Notes under the pieces: generated by a model
Databases searched by the model: none
What the model saw: the letters and a program-made list of their open reading frames with translations, nothing else
Told to the model about the DNA's origin: nothing
Shown: piece after piece, positions 1 through 9,516 of the stretch
Layout of the letters: each line of letters begins with the position of its first letter
How positions within the stretch are numbered: the first letter of the stretch is position 1
Made by a program: the position numbers and the translations under genes
NCBI GenBank assembly: GCA_001766655.1
Contig: MJCC01000024.1
Coordinates: 62,001-126,000, forward strand
From: Phytomonas francai
Taxonomy: Eukaryota; Euglenozoa; Kinetoplastea; Trypanosomatida; Trypanosomatidae
Length of the DNA: 64,000 nucleotides
Reading direction: 5' to 3'

Positions 1-212
1 AAAAAAAAGAGAAGGAGATCCGCTTCGATATTTTCTTTTTGGAAATTATACCCGTGTTTAAGCAACGAGCCCTCCTGAAGACAACCCTCATGAATGGATC
101 CTCCCCCCACAATCTCACGGCCCCACGTCACCCAACCCCTCGGTTCCAGCACACCACTCTGCGATCAACGCTCTTCTGGCCGCAATATTTGCCTAAGGCT
201 CGTCTCTAGGAA

Positions 213-2927
213 TTACCGGGAAGAGGGCGCGCCGATTCGGGGGATGGCCTTGTTGGACTCACCCCCCGGTGCCCGCGCCGCCTCCCCGTACTCATTATTA
301 GACAACGGCGACGGACGTGGCGGGGCGCTGTTGTTGCCCAGCCTGCCGCCTCCCCCGTCTGCCCGCTCACGCTGCTCCTGCTCATGCTCGATGGAGCGGG
401 TGACACCATCCTTCGGAAGGTGCTGCGGGGTTCGGTTGAGGAAAGGGTTCATCTTTGCGCCGAGTGTGCGCGGGCGCAGGTTCTCGACGACACGGTTACA
501 GCCAAGGCAGCGGTAGCCCTTGAACCCCGTGAGGACGTCCGCAGCGCCCTGCCCAACGCCACCGCCCTCGCCGACACTCTCCTGAAGACGCGTCACGTCC
601 TGTTTCGAGGCCTTGCTGTCGATCATGTCGCGCAGGATGCCAAGGGATTTGTCTAAGGTATCGATGAGCCCCGCGTTGGTCGCATTCAGCACCTGCTCCA
701 CCTCGCGCATTAGCCGCTCAAGGGCATTCTCGACGTAGTCCCGCTCCGCCTTGTTCGCGACCAGCGTCGCGTCAGCCTTACAGCGGTCGAGCCGATCCAC
801 CAGCTCGCGAAGCGCCTCGAGGTCCTCCTGCGTCGCGGCGGCGCCTGCCCCGCTGTGGGTGATCTGGTCTGCGAGCTCCTGCTGGAGACGGAGGATCCGC
901 TCGCTGTCCTCCGCGTTGGGGGATACAGTGCCGCGCTCCCCACGCTTATCCTGGAAAGCGTCCAGCTCGAGAAGTCGCAGCTGCTCGTTCAATTTGTCGC
1001 GCAGCGAGGCCAGATCGGACGCCTCCGCCTTGTTATTCTCCACGGCTTTCATGCGGCGAGAAAGCCCCTCCAGCGCGGCCGACTGCGCCTGCAGGTTCTC
1101 CATCATCTCAGCGACGTCGCCATCACGGTCGGCCTTCACCTTCTCCAGCCGCACGCACTCCCGGGCGTTCCGCTGTGCCCCCGACTCCAGCGCCGCGACC
1201 TGCTCCTGCAGGCGGCGCAGCACGGCCTCGAGCTGGGCGAAGTCGTCGCCCCAGTCTTTACCCGGCCCGCGGCCCTGCAGCTCAGCGAGCTGCTTCTCCA
1301 ATCCTCGCACGGCCCCTTGGAGGAAGCCGATCTGCACGCGGTTGACCCCGTCACTGCCCTCGCCGCTGCCCTCGCCGCTGACCCCGCCGCTGCCCTCGCC
1401 GCTGACCCCGCCGCTGCGCTCGCCGCTGCCCTCCCCACTGCGCTCGCCGCTGCCCTCGCCACTGCCCTCGCTCTCTTTAGCAAAGTTCAAGACCCCGTTT
1501 AGCTTCTCGTTGGTGCTGTCCGCAGCCTTTTCAAGCGCGGAGAGGCGGTTCTCCAACTCACCCAGACGGTTCTTCAAACCGGGCACGCCCCGCGCGTGAT
1601 CGATATCGCTGTCCTGCATCCGCTGTGCGACCTTCATGCCCTTCTGCAACTCATCAAGCTGATTCTGGAGGGACTCGTTGCGCCTTTGGTCGTCCTTTTG
1701 CATGGCCTCCATGCGTCGCTTGAAGTTCCGAAGGAAGTCGTCTGACAGGGACTGGCCCGGCCCGAGTGTGATGTCGGCACCGTGGGGTCCGTCGGAAAAC
1801 TCGTCCACGCTCATTTTGCCCTGGTACGTTGTCTGCAATAAGTCGACGTCGTCGTGCAGCCCCTTCATCTCGGCAAGAATCTCGGCCACGACACGGTTGA
1901 GGTAGGCAATGTCGTGGCTGTCCCGCTTCAGTTGCTCAGAGACCGTGATCGAGGGCCGTACATCGTGAGATGCTGATTGGAAGGACTTGTTATCGTGTGC
2001 GACGGCGCTGGTAGACGGGCTCTGAACACGGGGTTGTGTTAAATTGTTAAACAAGATGTCTGGAAGTGTCTCTAGATTCGACAACCCTCCTGAAGAAAGC
2101 CGCTCCTTTGCTTCCTCCGCTGAGGCGAGTGGCACGTCGACGGCCTTAGACTGAGCCCATTGATGCGAGGGCTGCATGTCCTCACCAGGCTCCGGTCGGG
2201 TGTCGGGGATGGAAGTCCTTTCGGCTGCAGAAGACTGCAAGCCCCTCTTCAGCTCCGGCAGCTCCTCATGCGCCTTGCGAAGGACCTTGTCGCCCATCGA
2301 CATACTCGCTGAGTTCATCCTGTTGCTGAGAAAAGCGGACGCCGGTCGGCTTTCCACGGACACGCCGCCGTGGCCGCGGGCCGAAGATCCCGGACGATCC
2401 TTCTGCTTATCATCCCAAAGGGGGTCACTAATTATCGTGGGAGACTCAAGATGCGATGGCGACATGAAGCTGTCGCGTCGCTTTCGTGCAGCATACAGCT
2501 CGTCAATGGTGTGGCGATCCTTCTCTGTGTTCACGGCTAGCTCACCCAAGAGGGATTTCAATAAATCGATTTCTTTCCACAATGCATCGTGTTGGGAAGC
2601 GGTACACGGCCGACCCCCTTCGGGTTTCACGTCCTCTTGCCCTGCTGTGTCGCCGTCGCGACCCTCTAGTCCTGGTTCTTCGGTGTTCCCGTCTTCTGCT
2701 AGTGAGTTTGTCCCCTCCTTCTCTGATTGTTGTTGATTGCGCAACTCATCCAGCTCATCTTTGAGCCTAGTAAGCTCATCGGCTTGCTCCTCGTTTTGAT
2801 CTTCGAGTGCCTTGAGACGTTGCACAATCTCCTGCAAGGCAAACTGCAGGGGATTGAAGGTGATGCTAAAATCAATAAGCTTACTCAAGTCAATATCTAT
2901 CTCTCGCTTTGAAATATCAATGGACAT
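213..2927 (-). CDS. DUF4795 (QRICH2-like) coiled-coil protein, probably flagellar
   Basis: This 904-residue protein is mostly predicted coiled coil (heptad-like runs near residues 35-65, 380-480 and 530-780). The C-terminal module at about 802-837 has a single CLGC pair followed by AKMNPFLNRTPQ. That combination is the hallmark I know from DUF4795 proteins such as QRICH2, a sperm-flagellum protein in animals, so a flagellar role is inferred. A run of 4-residue GSGE-type repeats sits at about residues 482-527 (bases 1348-1472). The tail after residue 840 is low complexity and rich in G, P and S. The start is an ATG followed by MSIDISKREIDIDLSK, and no upstream in-frame extension looks coding. 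It is the last complete gene of the leftward unit. The long plus-strand ORFs opposite it are shadows of its GC-rich codons. Confidence 0.7.
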   Translation of the reverse strand: MSIDISKREIDIDLSKLIDFSITFNPLQFALQEIVQRLKALEDQNEEQADELTRLKDELDELRNQQQSEKEGTNSLAEDGNTEEPGLEGRDGDTAGQEDVKPEGGRPCTASQHDALWKEIDLLKSLLGELAVNTEKDRHTIDELYAARKRRDSFMSPSHLESPTIISDPLWDDKQKDRPGSSARGHGGVSVESRPASAFLSNRMNSASMSMGDKVLRKAHEELPELKRGLQSSAAERTSIPDTRPEPGEDMQPSHQWAQSKAVDVPLASAEEAKERLSSGGLSNLETLPDILFNNLTQPRVQSPSTSAVAHDNKSFQSASHDVRPSITVSEQLKRDSHDIAYLNRVVAEILAEMKGLHDDVDLLQTTYQGKMSVDEFSDGPHGADITLGPGQSLSDDFLRNFKRRMEAMQKDDQRRNESLQNQLDELQKGMKVAQRMQDSDIDHARGVPGLKNRLGELENRLSALEKAADSTNEKLNGVLNFAKESEGSGEGSGERSGEGSGERSGGVSGEGSGGVSGEGSGEGSDGVNRVQIGFLQGAVRGLEKQLAELQGRGPGKDWGDDFAQLEAVLRRLQEQVAALESGAQRNARECVRLEKVKADRDGDVAEMMENLQAQSAALEGLSRRMKAVENNKAEASDLASLRDKLNEQLRLLELDAFQDKRGERGTVSPNAEDSERILRLQQELADQITHSGAGAAATQEDLEALRELVDRLDRCKADATLVANKAERDYVENALERLMREVEQVLNATNAGLIDTLDKSLGILRDMIDSKASKQDVTRLQESVGEGGGVGQGAADVLTGFKGYRCLGCNRVVENLRPRTLGAKMNPFLNRTPQHLPKDGVTRSIEHEQEQRERADGGGGRLGNNSAPPRPSPLSNNEYGEAARAPGGESNKAIPRIGAPSSR
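1348..1472 (-). repeat. 12-bp coding minisatellite (GSGE units)
   Basis: Degenerate 12-base units encode Gly-Ser-Gly-Glu, with Arg, Gly-Val and Asp variants, inside the DUF4795 protein. It forms a flexible linker between coiled-coil segments and is likely to vary in length between strains. Confidence 0.8.
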
Positions 2928-3476
2928 TCTCTCCGTTTTTTTATTCTTTCGTATTTTCCAAATTTATGCTATTTTACAATCTAATTGTGCTGAAAAGGTA
3001 CCGCAAGAAACTTAAGGTATGTGTTTGGGAGATAGGTAACTCGCAAGAACTAGTGAAATATATGCAAACTCCCATAACGAAAAAAAAAAAAATGGAAGTA
3101 AAAAAATACGAAAAGTAGAGAATAAGAAAATAACAAAAAGGGTAACAGTGCACAAATTGACAAACATATATGTGCATATAAATGGATAGATAGATTTTCG
3201 TGTCATCCTTAAAGGGGAGAAAATACTTTCCGTCTTGTTCTCTAGCTGCACCTTAAAGTCGCGCATACAATTCATAAAATACGCATTTAGTAGAGATACG
3301 TTTCCCTTTTCTGAATGATGCAAATATTAATACTAGATACAAATTTGCGTATTTATTAAGAATGTAAAATGTCAAAAACATTTATTCTCCGAAAAGAAAG
3401 GTATAGTTACTGCATACGCCGCGAAATCTTTCCTCCCCGTGGTGGTCCCCCTCCTGTTTGCCCTAGCGCACCACAC
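2928..3476. other. Intergenic region, no gene seen
   Basis: AT-rich DNA with an A-run near 3081. The short ORFs here read through T-rich tracts as strings of Phe, Tyr and Ile and are not credible genes. It should hold the 5' UTR of the DUF4795 gene and the 3' UTR of its upstream neighbour. Confidence 0.6.
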
Positions 3477-4253
3477 TCACATCCTAGAGCCCATCCGAGC
3501 TGTACGAATCCGTACTGGGAGTAGCTCCCGAACATCCTTGGCCGGGAGTAACTTCTCCATAATAAAGCTCTGCAACTGCCTCATTCCATCTTCGTCTTGG
3601 ATGCTGAGCCCCTCACACGTGTCCAGCCACAGAAAATTAGCCGCGTGCAGCTTGCCCTTGCTTGAGGTGTCATCGATAAGAACGGTGTTACACGGCTGTG
3701 CAATTTCAGGAAACTGCTGAAAGACTCGGCTCAAGTCCTTCACCGTGGCGTGCGTGTCCTCATTCGTGACAGCGTTCCGGCGACGGAAATCATCGACAGA
3801 GGTGTGCTCACGCGACCAAATAAACTTAAACCTCAGAGGATTATCTAAAGACGCCATTACACCGTCTGTTTGAAACCCAGACGAGGCCTTTCCGCCACGC
3901 TTGCGGAACCTCGAAACCGTCTCGGCGGAGACTTGCGCCGCCTCCTCGGAGGCCTGTGCGTTGGGTTGTTTGGCTGCGTCGTTGCTTGGCACGCTATGCG
4001 GGCAGAGGTCGGTAGCATAAGCGTTGAACACTGCGTTCATCAGTGGCTTTGTATTGCGCGCCGTAGTCGAGCTCCACACTGCCAAATGGCAGTGCTCCTG
4101 CAAGGCAAGAAGGGTAGAAAAGAGGTGCGGCCGCAGCCATACCTTGGTAAGACCAACAGTTAAATCCGGCGCGGGCATCCCACTGGGCACGTTACGCGTG
4201 TGCAGGCGCTCCAAAAGCGTCCCTCGAAGCCCAAAGATTAGTAAAGGCTTCAT
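3477..4253 (-). CDS. FCP1/NLI-interacting-factor-like protein, catalytic motif lost
   Basis: This 258-residue protein has the fold signature of the FCP1/SCP branch of the HAD phosphatases. It has an N-terminal beta strand, then WLRPHLFSTLLALQEHC and LAVWSS (motif II position), a substrate-side segment IWSREHTS, and LIDDTSSK, which matches the late motif where family members read V-D-D/N-S. The nucleophile motif DxDx(T/V) should lie in the first strand, but the sequence reads GLRGTL, so both aspartates are missing. It is probably a pseudophosphatase with a binding role. I place the start at the internal ATG at 4253 (MKPLLIFGLRG) because the 33 upstream in-frame residues are hydrophobic translation of a T-rich leader. 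Trypanosomatid databases often call such genes NLI-interacting factor-like phosphatase. Confidence 0.65.
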   Translation of the reverse strand: MKPLLIFGLRGTLLERLHTRNVPSGMPAPDLTVGLTKVWLRPHLFSTLLALQEHCHLAVWSSTTARNTKPLMNAVFNAYATDLCPHSVPSNDAAKQPNAQASEEAAQVSAETVSRFRKRGGKASSGFQTDGVMASLDNPLRFKFIWSREHTSVDDFRRRNAVTNEDTHATVKDLSRVFQQFPEIAQPCNTVLIDDTSSKGKLHAANFLWLDTCEGLSIQDEDGMRQLQSFIMEKLLPAKDVRELLPVRIRTARMGSRM

Positions 4254-5108
4254 CCCTACTAATAGAAAAAGAGTGAAGAAAGATAATTTGCAGAACAAGG
4301 TGAAATAAAATATCAGGCAAGATATTTTGAGTGGTGTGGTATATCTGTACATATAAAACCCCTTATTAAATCAACACGTGCACGCGCAATCGACTCTAGA
4401 GAATGGACTATCATGTAGATCTTATCGTTCACATTAGAAATCTTAGAATCGTTATGAAACCCCTCCCCCATGACTCTCAAAAAAAAAAAGTGACCCTGTG
4501 GTATCCGCCATTAGCTCAGCTAACAACAGAAGCATAGACCGTTTCACTAAAGAAAAAAAGACACTTATATCTAGAACGAAGGAAAAAAAAGGAAAACTAC
4601 AATGAATATATGAACATGTAGGAATAGGTTAATTTTAAGCGAAGCGTAATCTCTAGCGTCCTATTACCACCCTCAAAAAAAAAAAAGTAGGGAGAATGAC
4701 ATGGTTGACGATAATCTTATACCTATTTCTCGGTATCGTTTTTCCCTTTTCGATCAGGCTTCGCTAGACCCGCATCCCGCTTCATCCCCTACAAAAACAA
4801 TACACATATGTATAATGAGTTATGAAAAATACACAGTGCCCTATCTTAGAGGATTGCCCTGGATTTCAAAGGTCCATTTTCTGAAATGAATATTCAAAAC
4901 CTAAAGCCTGCTTTGCAATGATAAAAACTAGGGGGACCAGGAAAACAAAAACAAATGTGAAATACAACTGTTGCACTCGCAAGAGCCTAACACTAGTACG
5001 AAATGTGAAAATGAAAAAATAAGAATGCGAACATCGCTTTTCGATGGATTGCTTCTTTCTTAAATGATCCCCCCCCCTTCCCTCCTCCAACCTTTACCTT
5101 CCAAATGA
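4254..5108. other. Intergenic region, no gene seen
   Basis: AT-rich, with several A-runs (near 4480, 4580 and 4676) and a C-run at 5070-5078. A minus-strand frame just downstream of the PSS stop (4866-5090) looks membrane-like but has no ATG at its start, so I treat it as 3' UTR. Confidence 0.6.
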
Positions 5109-6803
5109 CTACCTCCAGAAAAAAATGATCTGCTCATGCGGTTCCATAACCTTTAAAAAGGCCTCCCGACCTATCTTTAAGTCTGGCAAACCCATAAGAA
5201 CGAGCGAAAGGACGGCAGCACATGCAAGATAGAAGAAAAAATTCACGACATAATAGCAAGCCAAGTTGCGCCAGTGAAAGGTCTGCTGGCGCTCCCGAAG
5301 CTCCTTCGGGAGCACCGTGTAGTACAACCCACACCATACTACGAAAGATGCGATCGCTACCATCCATGGGAACGCAATGTAGATTGGCATTGCCTCTGTG
5401 AAGTAATTACCCTCAAAAGTCATCTTAACAATCCAGATGCTTTCCAGAATGATGCCAAGTATGGCCACCCACGCTGTCGTGCCGATACGCTGAACGGAAG
5501 GATTAGAAATGTATTCGTAGAATTCCCGTATACCTGGCGTTGCCACAAACGTCCACAAGACTAATCTTCCAATAACCAAGGGATGTTTGGGCGGCATATT
5601 CAAGATCGCCTTCATCGTGAAGCAGTTCAGCTCTTGAATCAACATGAGAGCCAGCACCGCAGCGACCTGAAAAAGGCGCTTGGGCCTCTCGAAGACGTTC
5701 CAGCTGTAACTTTCGAAGCTGCGTGGACCGAGCTGCCTGAGTAGACGCCGAGCCTTGCCTTTAATGCCCTTGATCTTCCTCATGGGGATCCATTTATACT
5801 CCTTTGCTTTAAGTTGGCTGAGAAGCCAGATGCCTATCATCGTCCCACCGCTATTGCATAAAATCACGTCCAAAATTAAGTGATCCCACCAGCATTCCCT
5901 GAAATTAGGCAAGACATGCTGAAGACTTAACTCGGTCACCTCAAAAGCGAAAGAAAGGCACGTGACTAGGCGCCAATCGCGCAACATAAGGGTCTTAATT
6001 ACATATCCAAAGGCGTGGGCGGCAATGAAAATGTCGAAATTCTCCAAAAACAAGAACGGTCTCTCCGCTGTGTAAATCCGGCAGTCCGTAGCATACGCAC
6101 GTTCAGCGATTGGGCGAAGTAACTTTGGATCATAGTAGCCAAATAACAGGTGTACGGTCTTTAAGTCAATGAAGAGAATGAAAGTCATGAAGGTGAAGTA
6201 CAGAATGCCGCAAGCAAGTACTGCACGCCATAAAGCGGGATGGGGTCGGACCATGAGAGAGTCCGGTAGGTTTACCGTGCCGAAGCCAATAAACGTAAAC
6301 GCTGCAGCAAATAGACCTAACTTGACCTCATATACTACGCCCATGTTATAGTAATCGTAGTAGTACCGCATTAAAAGCAAGATGCACACAACAATAGATG
6401 TCAAACATAGGACCGTGTGAGGTGTATAAGCAGATTCAGTGAAGTCAAATTCACGGGACCAAGGACTAGCAATCTTAAAACCCTTATACTGTTCGATAAG
6501 AGGATTTATCCTCGTCTTCTCATTGAAGTTACTAGGGAGAATTTCCTGTAAATTGTCTCCACTGCACCTTGATTTGCCTGGAAAGTCATCTGGACTTTTC
6601 ACTTGTTTATTCGGACTTGGCAAAGTTTTCAGCAAATCTGGAGAAGAAATGGGGGACGACACCCTTTGCACATCGCTCGCCCCTATCGAACGCGATTCTG
6701 TAGAAGTAAAGGATAAAGGACCTCGATTTAACTTCGCTTTTCTGCTGCTCCTACTATGATTCTGGTCATTATTGTTGGTACTTCGGTTAGCCTGAGCCTT
6801 CAT
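5109..6803 (-). CDS. Phosphatidylserine synthase (PTDSS family, base exchange)
   Basis: The 564-residue polytopic membrane protein begins with a polar Ser/Asn-rich tail of about 120 residues, followed by roughly nine hydrophobic segments. The family signature is at residues 291-320: ELSLQHVLPNFRECWWDH, then LDVILCNSGG, nearly superimposable on the mammalian PTDSS1/2 core. PTDSS enzymes sit in the ER membrane and swap the head group of phosphatidylcholine or phosphatidylethanolamine for serine. Trypanosomatids are known to carry this base-exchange type. The sequence does not show whether PC or PE is preferred. The start is the only N-terminal ATG and is followed by a low-complexity cytosolic tail. 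Identity is secure. Confidence 0.93.
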   Translation of the reverse strand: MKAQANRSTNNNDQNHSRSSRKAKLNRGPLSFTSTESRSIGASDVQRVSSPISSPDLLKTLPSPNKQVKSPDDFPGKSRCSGDNLQEILPSNFNEKTRINPLIEQYKGFKIASPWSREFDFTESAYTPHTVLCLTSIVVCILLLMRYYYDYYNMGVVYEVKLGLFAAAFTFIGFGTVNLPDSLMVRPHPALWRAVLACGILYFTFMTFILFIDLKTVHLLFGYYDPKLLRPIAERAYATDCRIYTAERPFLFLENFDIFIAAHAFGYVIKTLMLRDWRLVTCLSFAFEVTELSLQHVLPNFRECWWDHLILDVILCNSGGTMIGIWLLSQLKAKEYKWIPMRKIKGIKGKARRLLRQLGPRSFESYSWNVFERPKRLFQVAAVLALMLIQELNCFTMKAILNMPPKHPLVIGRLVLWTFVATPGIREFYEYISNPSVQRIGTTAWVAILGIILESIWIVKMTFEGNYFTEAMPIYIAFPWMVAIASFVVWCGLYYTVLPKELRERQQTFHWRNLACYYVVNFFFYLACAAVLSLVLMGLPDLKIGREAFLKVMEPHEQIIFFWR

Positions 6804-7117
6804 TACTTAAAAATAATTCCAAAAGGAAGAAAAACATAAAGTTGGCTAGCTTTTGGGTCCTTAAGAATGTATAGAAGGACCAATAGGGTGATTTCACAAT
6901 CAAAATAAAGGTCAAAAATGCAAATAGGAGGGCGTCACAGAAATCACAACGTAACGTAAGGCAAAAATCGCAAAAGTTGCCTGAAAATATTCAGAATAGA
7001 TCACATATTCTGTCCTACACCTCAAAAATAGTTTGTTATGAATATGTATCTTGATATGAAATGTATATAGATATGTATAAGGTTTTGATATATTCGCGCA
7101 TATCAGTCGAATCGCCT
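6804..7117. other. Intergenic region, no gene seen
   Basis: AT-rich spacer of 314 bases between the PSS and NAD(P)H-hydrate repair genes. Nothing recognisable beyond UTR sequence. Confidence 0.6.
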
Positions 7118-8785
7118 TCACGAAGCATTCACACAGACCTGCAGGCAAGGCAGCAACTCTGTCGCCCGCAACCCACGCGACCCGCGCCCAAGAACCGCTA
7201 AATCCGCTGAAACACTGTGCGCTAGCGCACCCGCACAGGCCACATCAAAGATTGTGGAGCCCCCCGTCGAAAGCATATATCCGGCCACACCGACTAGGAC
7301 ACCCGTGAGAACGTCCCCCATGCCACCCGTCGCCATGCCTGCGTTGCCAGCATCAACAATAGCGCAACACTGTGGTGAGAATACGGCTTTACCCTGCTGA
7401 GCATCCTCACTAACCGCATCACTCCCATGGTGGGCGTAGATCACGCTTCCAGGGCCCTTCAGGACGCACACTCCACCAAGTAGATTTGCCAGTCGTCGCG
7501 CGGCATCAAAGCGGTCCCGTTCGATGTCGGTCACTCCACACCCCAACAGACGTGCTGCCTCGCCCACGTGCGGCGTGATGATGCTTCGAGGCAGGCGCAA
7601 TGGCAAAGCCTGTTCAGAGAGATACGAGGAAAGAAGATTGAGGGCATCCGCGTCCAATACCACAGCCTTTTCGGGATGCTCCGCGGCGTGTCGAAGTACC
7701 GCCGCCAGTGCAGCCCTGCCAAATGTCCCCTGCCCAAGCCCAGGACCCACAGCTATGGCGTCCGCCCAGTCCAGAGCCCCACGCACACTGGCCTCAACCT
7801 CGCCCGCCGCTGCCGTGGTGTCCAGGCCCACGCACATCGCCTCCGGACACCGCATCAACAGAGCCCCCACGTTCTCCTTCGCGAGTAAAACCCGCACGAG
7901 GCCCGCCCCGACGCAAAGGGAGCTCTCCGCAGCCATTACCGCGGCCCCACCAAAACCACTCTCGCCGCCCACCAACACTATCCTCCCATGAGTGCCCTTG
8001 TGCGACAAATGAGCCCGCGGCGCACCAAAATACAGTGGTAAGCTGTCTTCGGAAAGCCGTAAGCAGAAAGCCGAGCGCCGCTGCTCCAGCTCACCTAGCC
8101 AAGCTCCGAGCCCGAGTGGGTCGTAGTGCAGCTGGCCGACATAGTCCCGCGCCTGACCTGTCAGAAGGCCGGGCTTCAGGCAGATAAACGTTACCGTGTG
8201 ATGGGCACTGAAGCAGGCGCCGGAAACTTCACCGGTTTCGGCGTTCAGTCCAGATGGCACGTCGATCGCGACCCGCGCCACGGGTAGCGCATTCACCCGT
8301 TCAATTAGCTGCGCATAAATCCCCCGAGGAGCACCCGATATACCGGTGCCCAGAAGACCATCCACTATGAGATCCACATCTTCAGGTACGACAAGATTGT
8401 CAGGAACCTCACGTACCGCGCCACCGGCGGCTAACCAGGTCTTCAGGGCGTTACTCGCCTCCACCGGCAGTGGGTTCTGGTGCGGCATAACCCACACCGT
8501 GACTGCCGCGCCCATCGTCGCTGCGGCATGGGCTACGACGTAACCGTCCCCGCCGTTGTTTCCTGAGCCGGCGAGGATAAGCCAATGCTTCCGGTCCCTG
8601 CAGTGCGTCTTGAAAACCTCAAAGGCGGCGGTGCCGGCCTGCACCATCAGCTGTGAGAGATCGATGCCCAAACTGGATGCCGCACCCGGCTCAGCGTCCC
8701 GCAGCCACTTCGCGCTCCATACCAACTCCGTCAGCGCTTTGTCCACAGCTGACTTGGTCGCACAGCGGGGAATCAATTTGTTCAT
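7118..8785 (-). CDS. Bifunctional NAD(P)H-hydrate epimerase / ADP- or ATP-dependent dehydratase
   Basis: This 555-residue protein fuses the two nicotinamide-repair enzymes, as in bacterial Nnr (YjeF). The N-terminal NAXE domain carries GSGNNGGDG at residues 73-81 and epimerises R- and S-NAD(P)HX. The C-terminal NAXD domain is ribokinase-like, with VLDADALNLL and the nucleotide loop NAGMATGGMGD at 481-491, and dehydrates S-NAD(P)HX back to NAD(P)H. Domain order and length match the bacterial fusion, whereas animals use two separate genes. The N-terminus has some basic residues, but I do not see a convincing targeting peptide. A decayed copy of the NAXD coding sequence lies at about 17.26-17.39 kb. 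Identity is secure. Confidence 0.95.
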   Translation of the reverse strand: MNKLIPRCATKSAVDKALTELVWSAKWLRDAEPGAASSLGIDLSQLMVQAGTAAFEVFKTHCRDRKHWLILAGSGNNGGDGYVVAHAAATMGAAVTVWVMPHQNPLPVEASNALKTWLAAGGAVREVPDNLVVPEDVDLIVDGLLGTGISGAPRGIYAQLIERVNALPVARVAIDVPSGLNAETGEVSGACFSAHHTVTFICLKPGLLTGQARDYVGQLHYDPLGLGAWLGELEQRRSAFCLRLSEDSLPLYFGAPRAHLSHKGTHGRIVLVGGESGFGGAAVMAAESSLCVGAGLVRVLLAKENVGALLMRCPEAMCVGLDTTAAAGEVEASVRGALDWADAIAVGPGLGQGTFGRAALAAVLRHAAEHPEKAVVLDADALNLLSSYLSEQALPLRLPRSIITPHVGEAARLLGCGVTDIERDRFDAARRLANLLGGVCVLKGPGSVIYAHHGSDAVSEDAQQGKAVFSPQCCAIVDAGNAGMATGGMGDVLTGVLVGVAGYMLSTGGSTIFDVACAGALAHSVSADLAVLGRGSRGLRATELLPCLQVCVNAS

Positions 8786-9516
8786 CGCCTAGCGAAAATA
8801 TGAGATAGCACGTTGCAAATGCTTGAGCCGTCGAACACTGTTTTTCACACAAAACGCAGATGTCCTATATATATATATATATTATATATCGATAAGTTAA
8901 GATAATAAGATGATGAGTTCAAGAAGTTTACTTCTAAACAAAACTCTTGAATAATTACGAAGTACACCACTTTGTATTTTCTACACGAAATAAGGATAAC
9001 TTGAAGTAAGAAAGTAGAAAAACGCTAAACGATACTATATTTTCTAGTAACAAAATAGGAAAACTAACATTTAATAGAAACGAAAGAAGTTAAAGAATTA
9101 TAAAAGAATTCATAGGCCAGACACTATGTCTGCTTTAATGAATCTACTCCTCTTCTCAAATGAAGTATCCGAAGTTGGCAACCCATCAACTTCTTACTAT
9201 CAGCAGAAGAAAAACAAGCATCTTATGTTTTAGTGCCAAGCATTAGACGAAAAAAAGGGGGGAAGGGAAACTAAATCCTCCACCATGATAAACGAAAAGG
9301 ACCGCTTTCAGGACTCTAACCACGTTATATCAAAAGCAACAAATATATAAAAGTGACCCTCCTGAATAGCACTCACCGTCTTTGAGCATCGAGTTCAATA
9401 TGGGACAAAAACCGATTCGACATTTCCTTCCTCACAAAGAGAGAAAGTGAGGGGTGAATGGGGGGAAGAGGCACCTTATTGTGCAGAAGAAAAAAGGAAA
9501 TCGCAGGACGGGTCCG
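8786..9516. other. Intergenic region with (AT)n run
   Basis: AT-rich, with an AT dinucleotide tract at about 8866-8890. A plus-strand 35-codon ORF at 9126-9233 is antisense to the unit and unsupported. No gene called. Confidence 0.6.

Noticed and set aside
4866..5090. Membrane-like minus frame after phosphatidylserine synthase
   Set aside because: No ATG at its start; it lies in the 3' UTR.
9126..9233. 35-codon plus-strand ORF starting MSALMNLLLFSNEV
   Set aside because: Antisense to the unit, with no splice context or known family.
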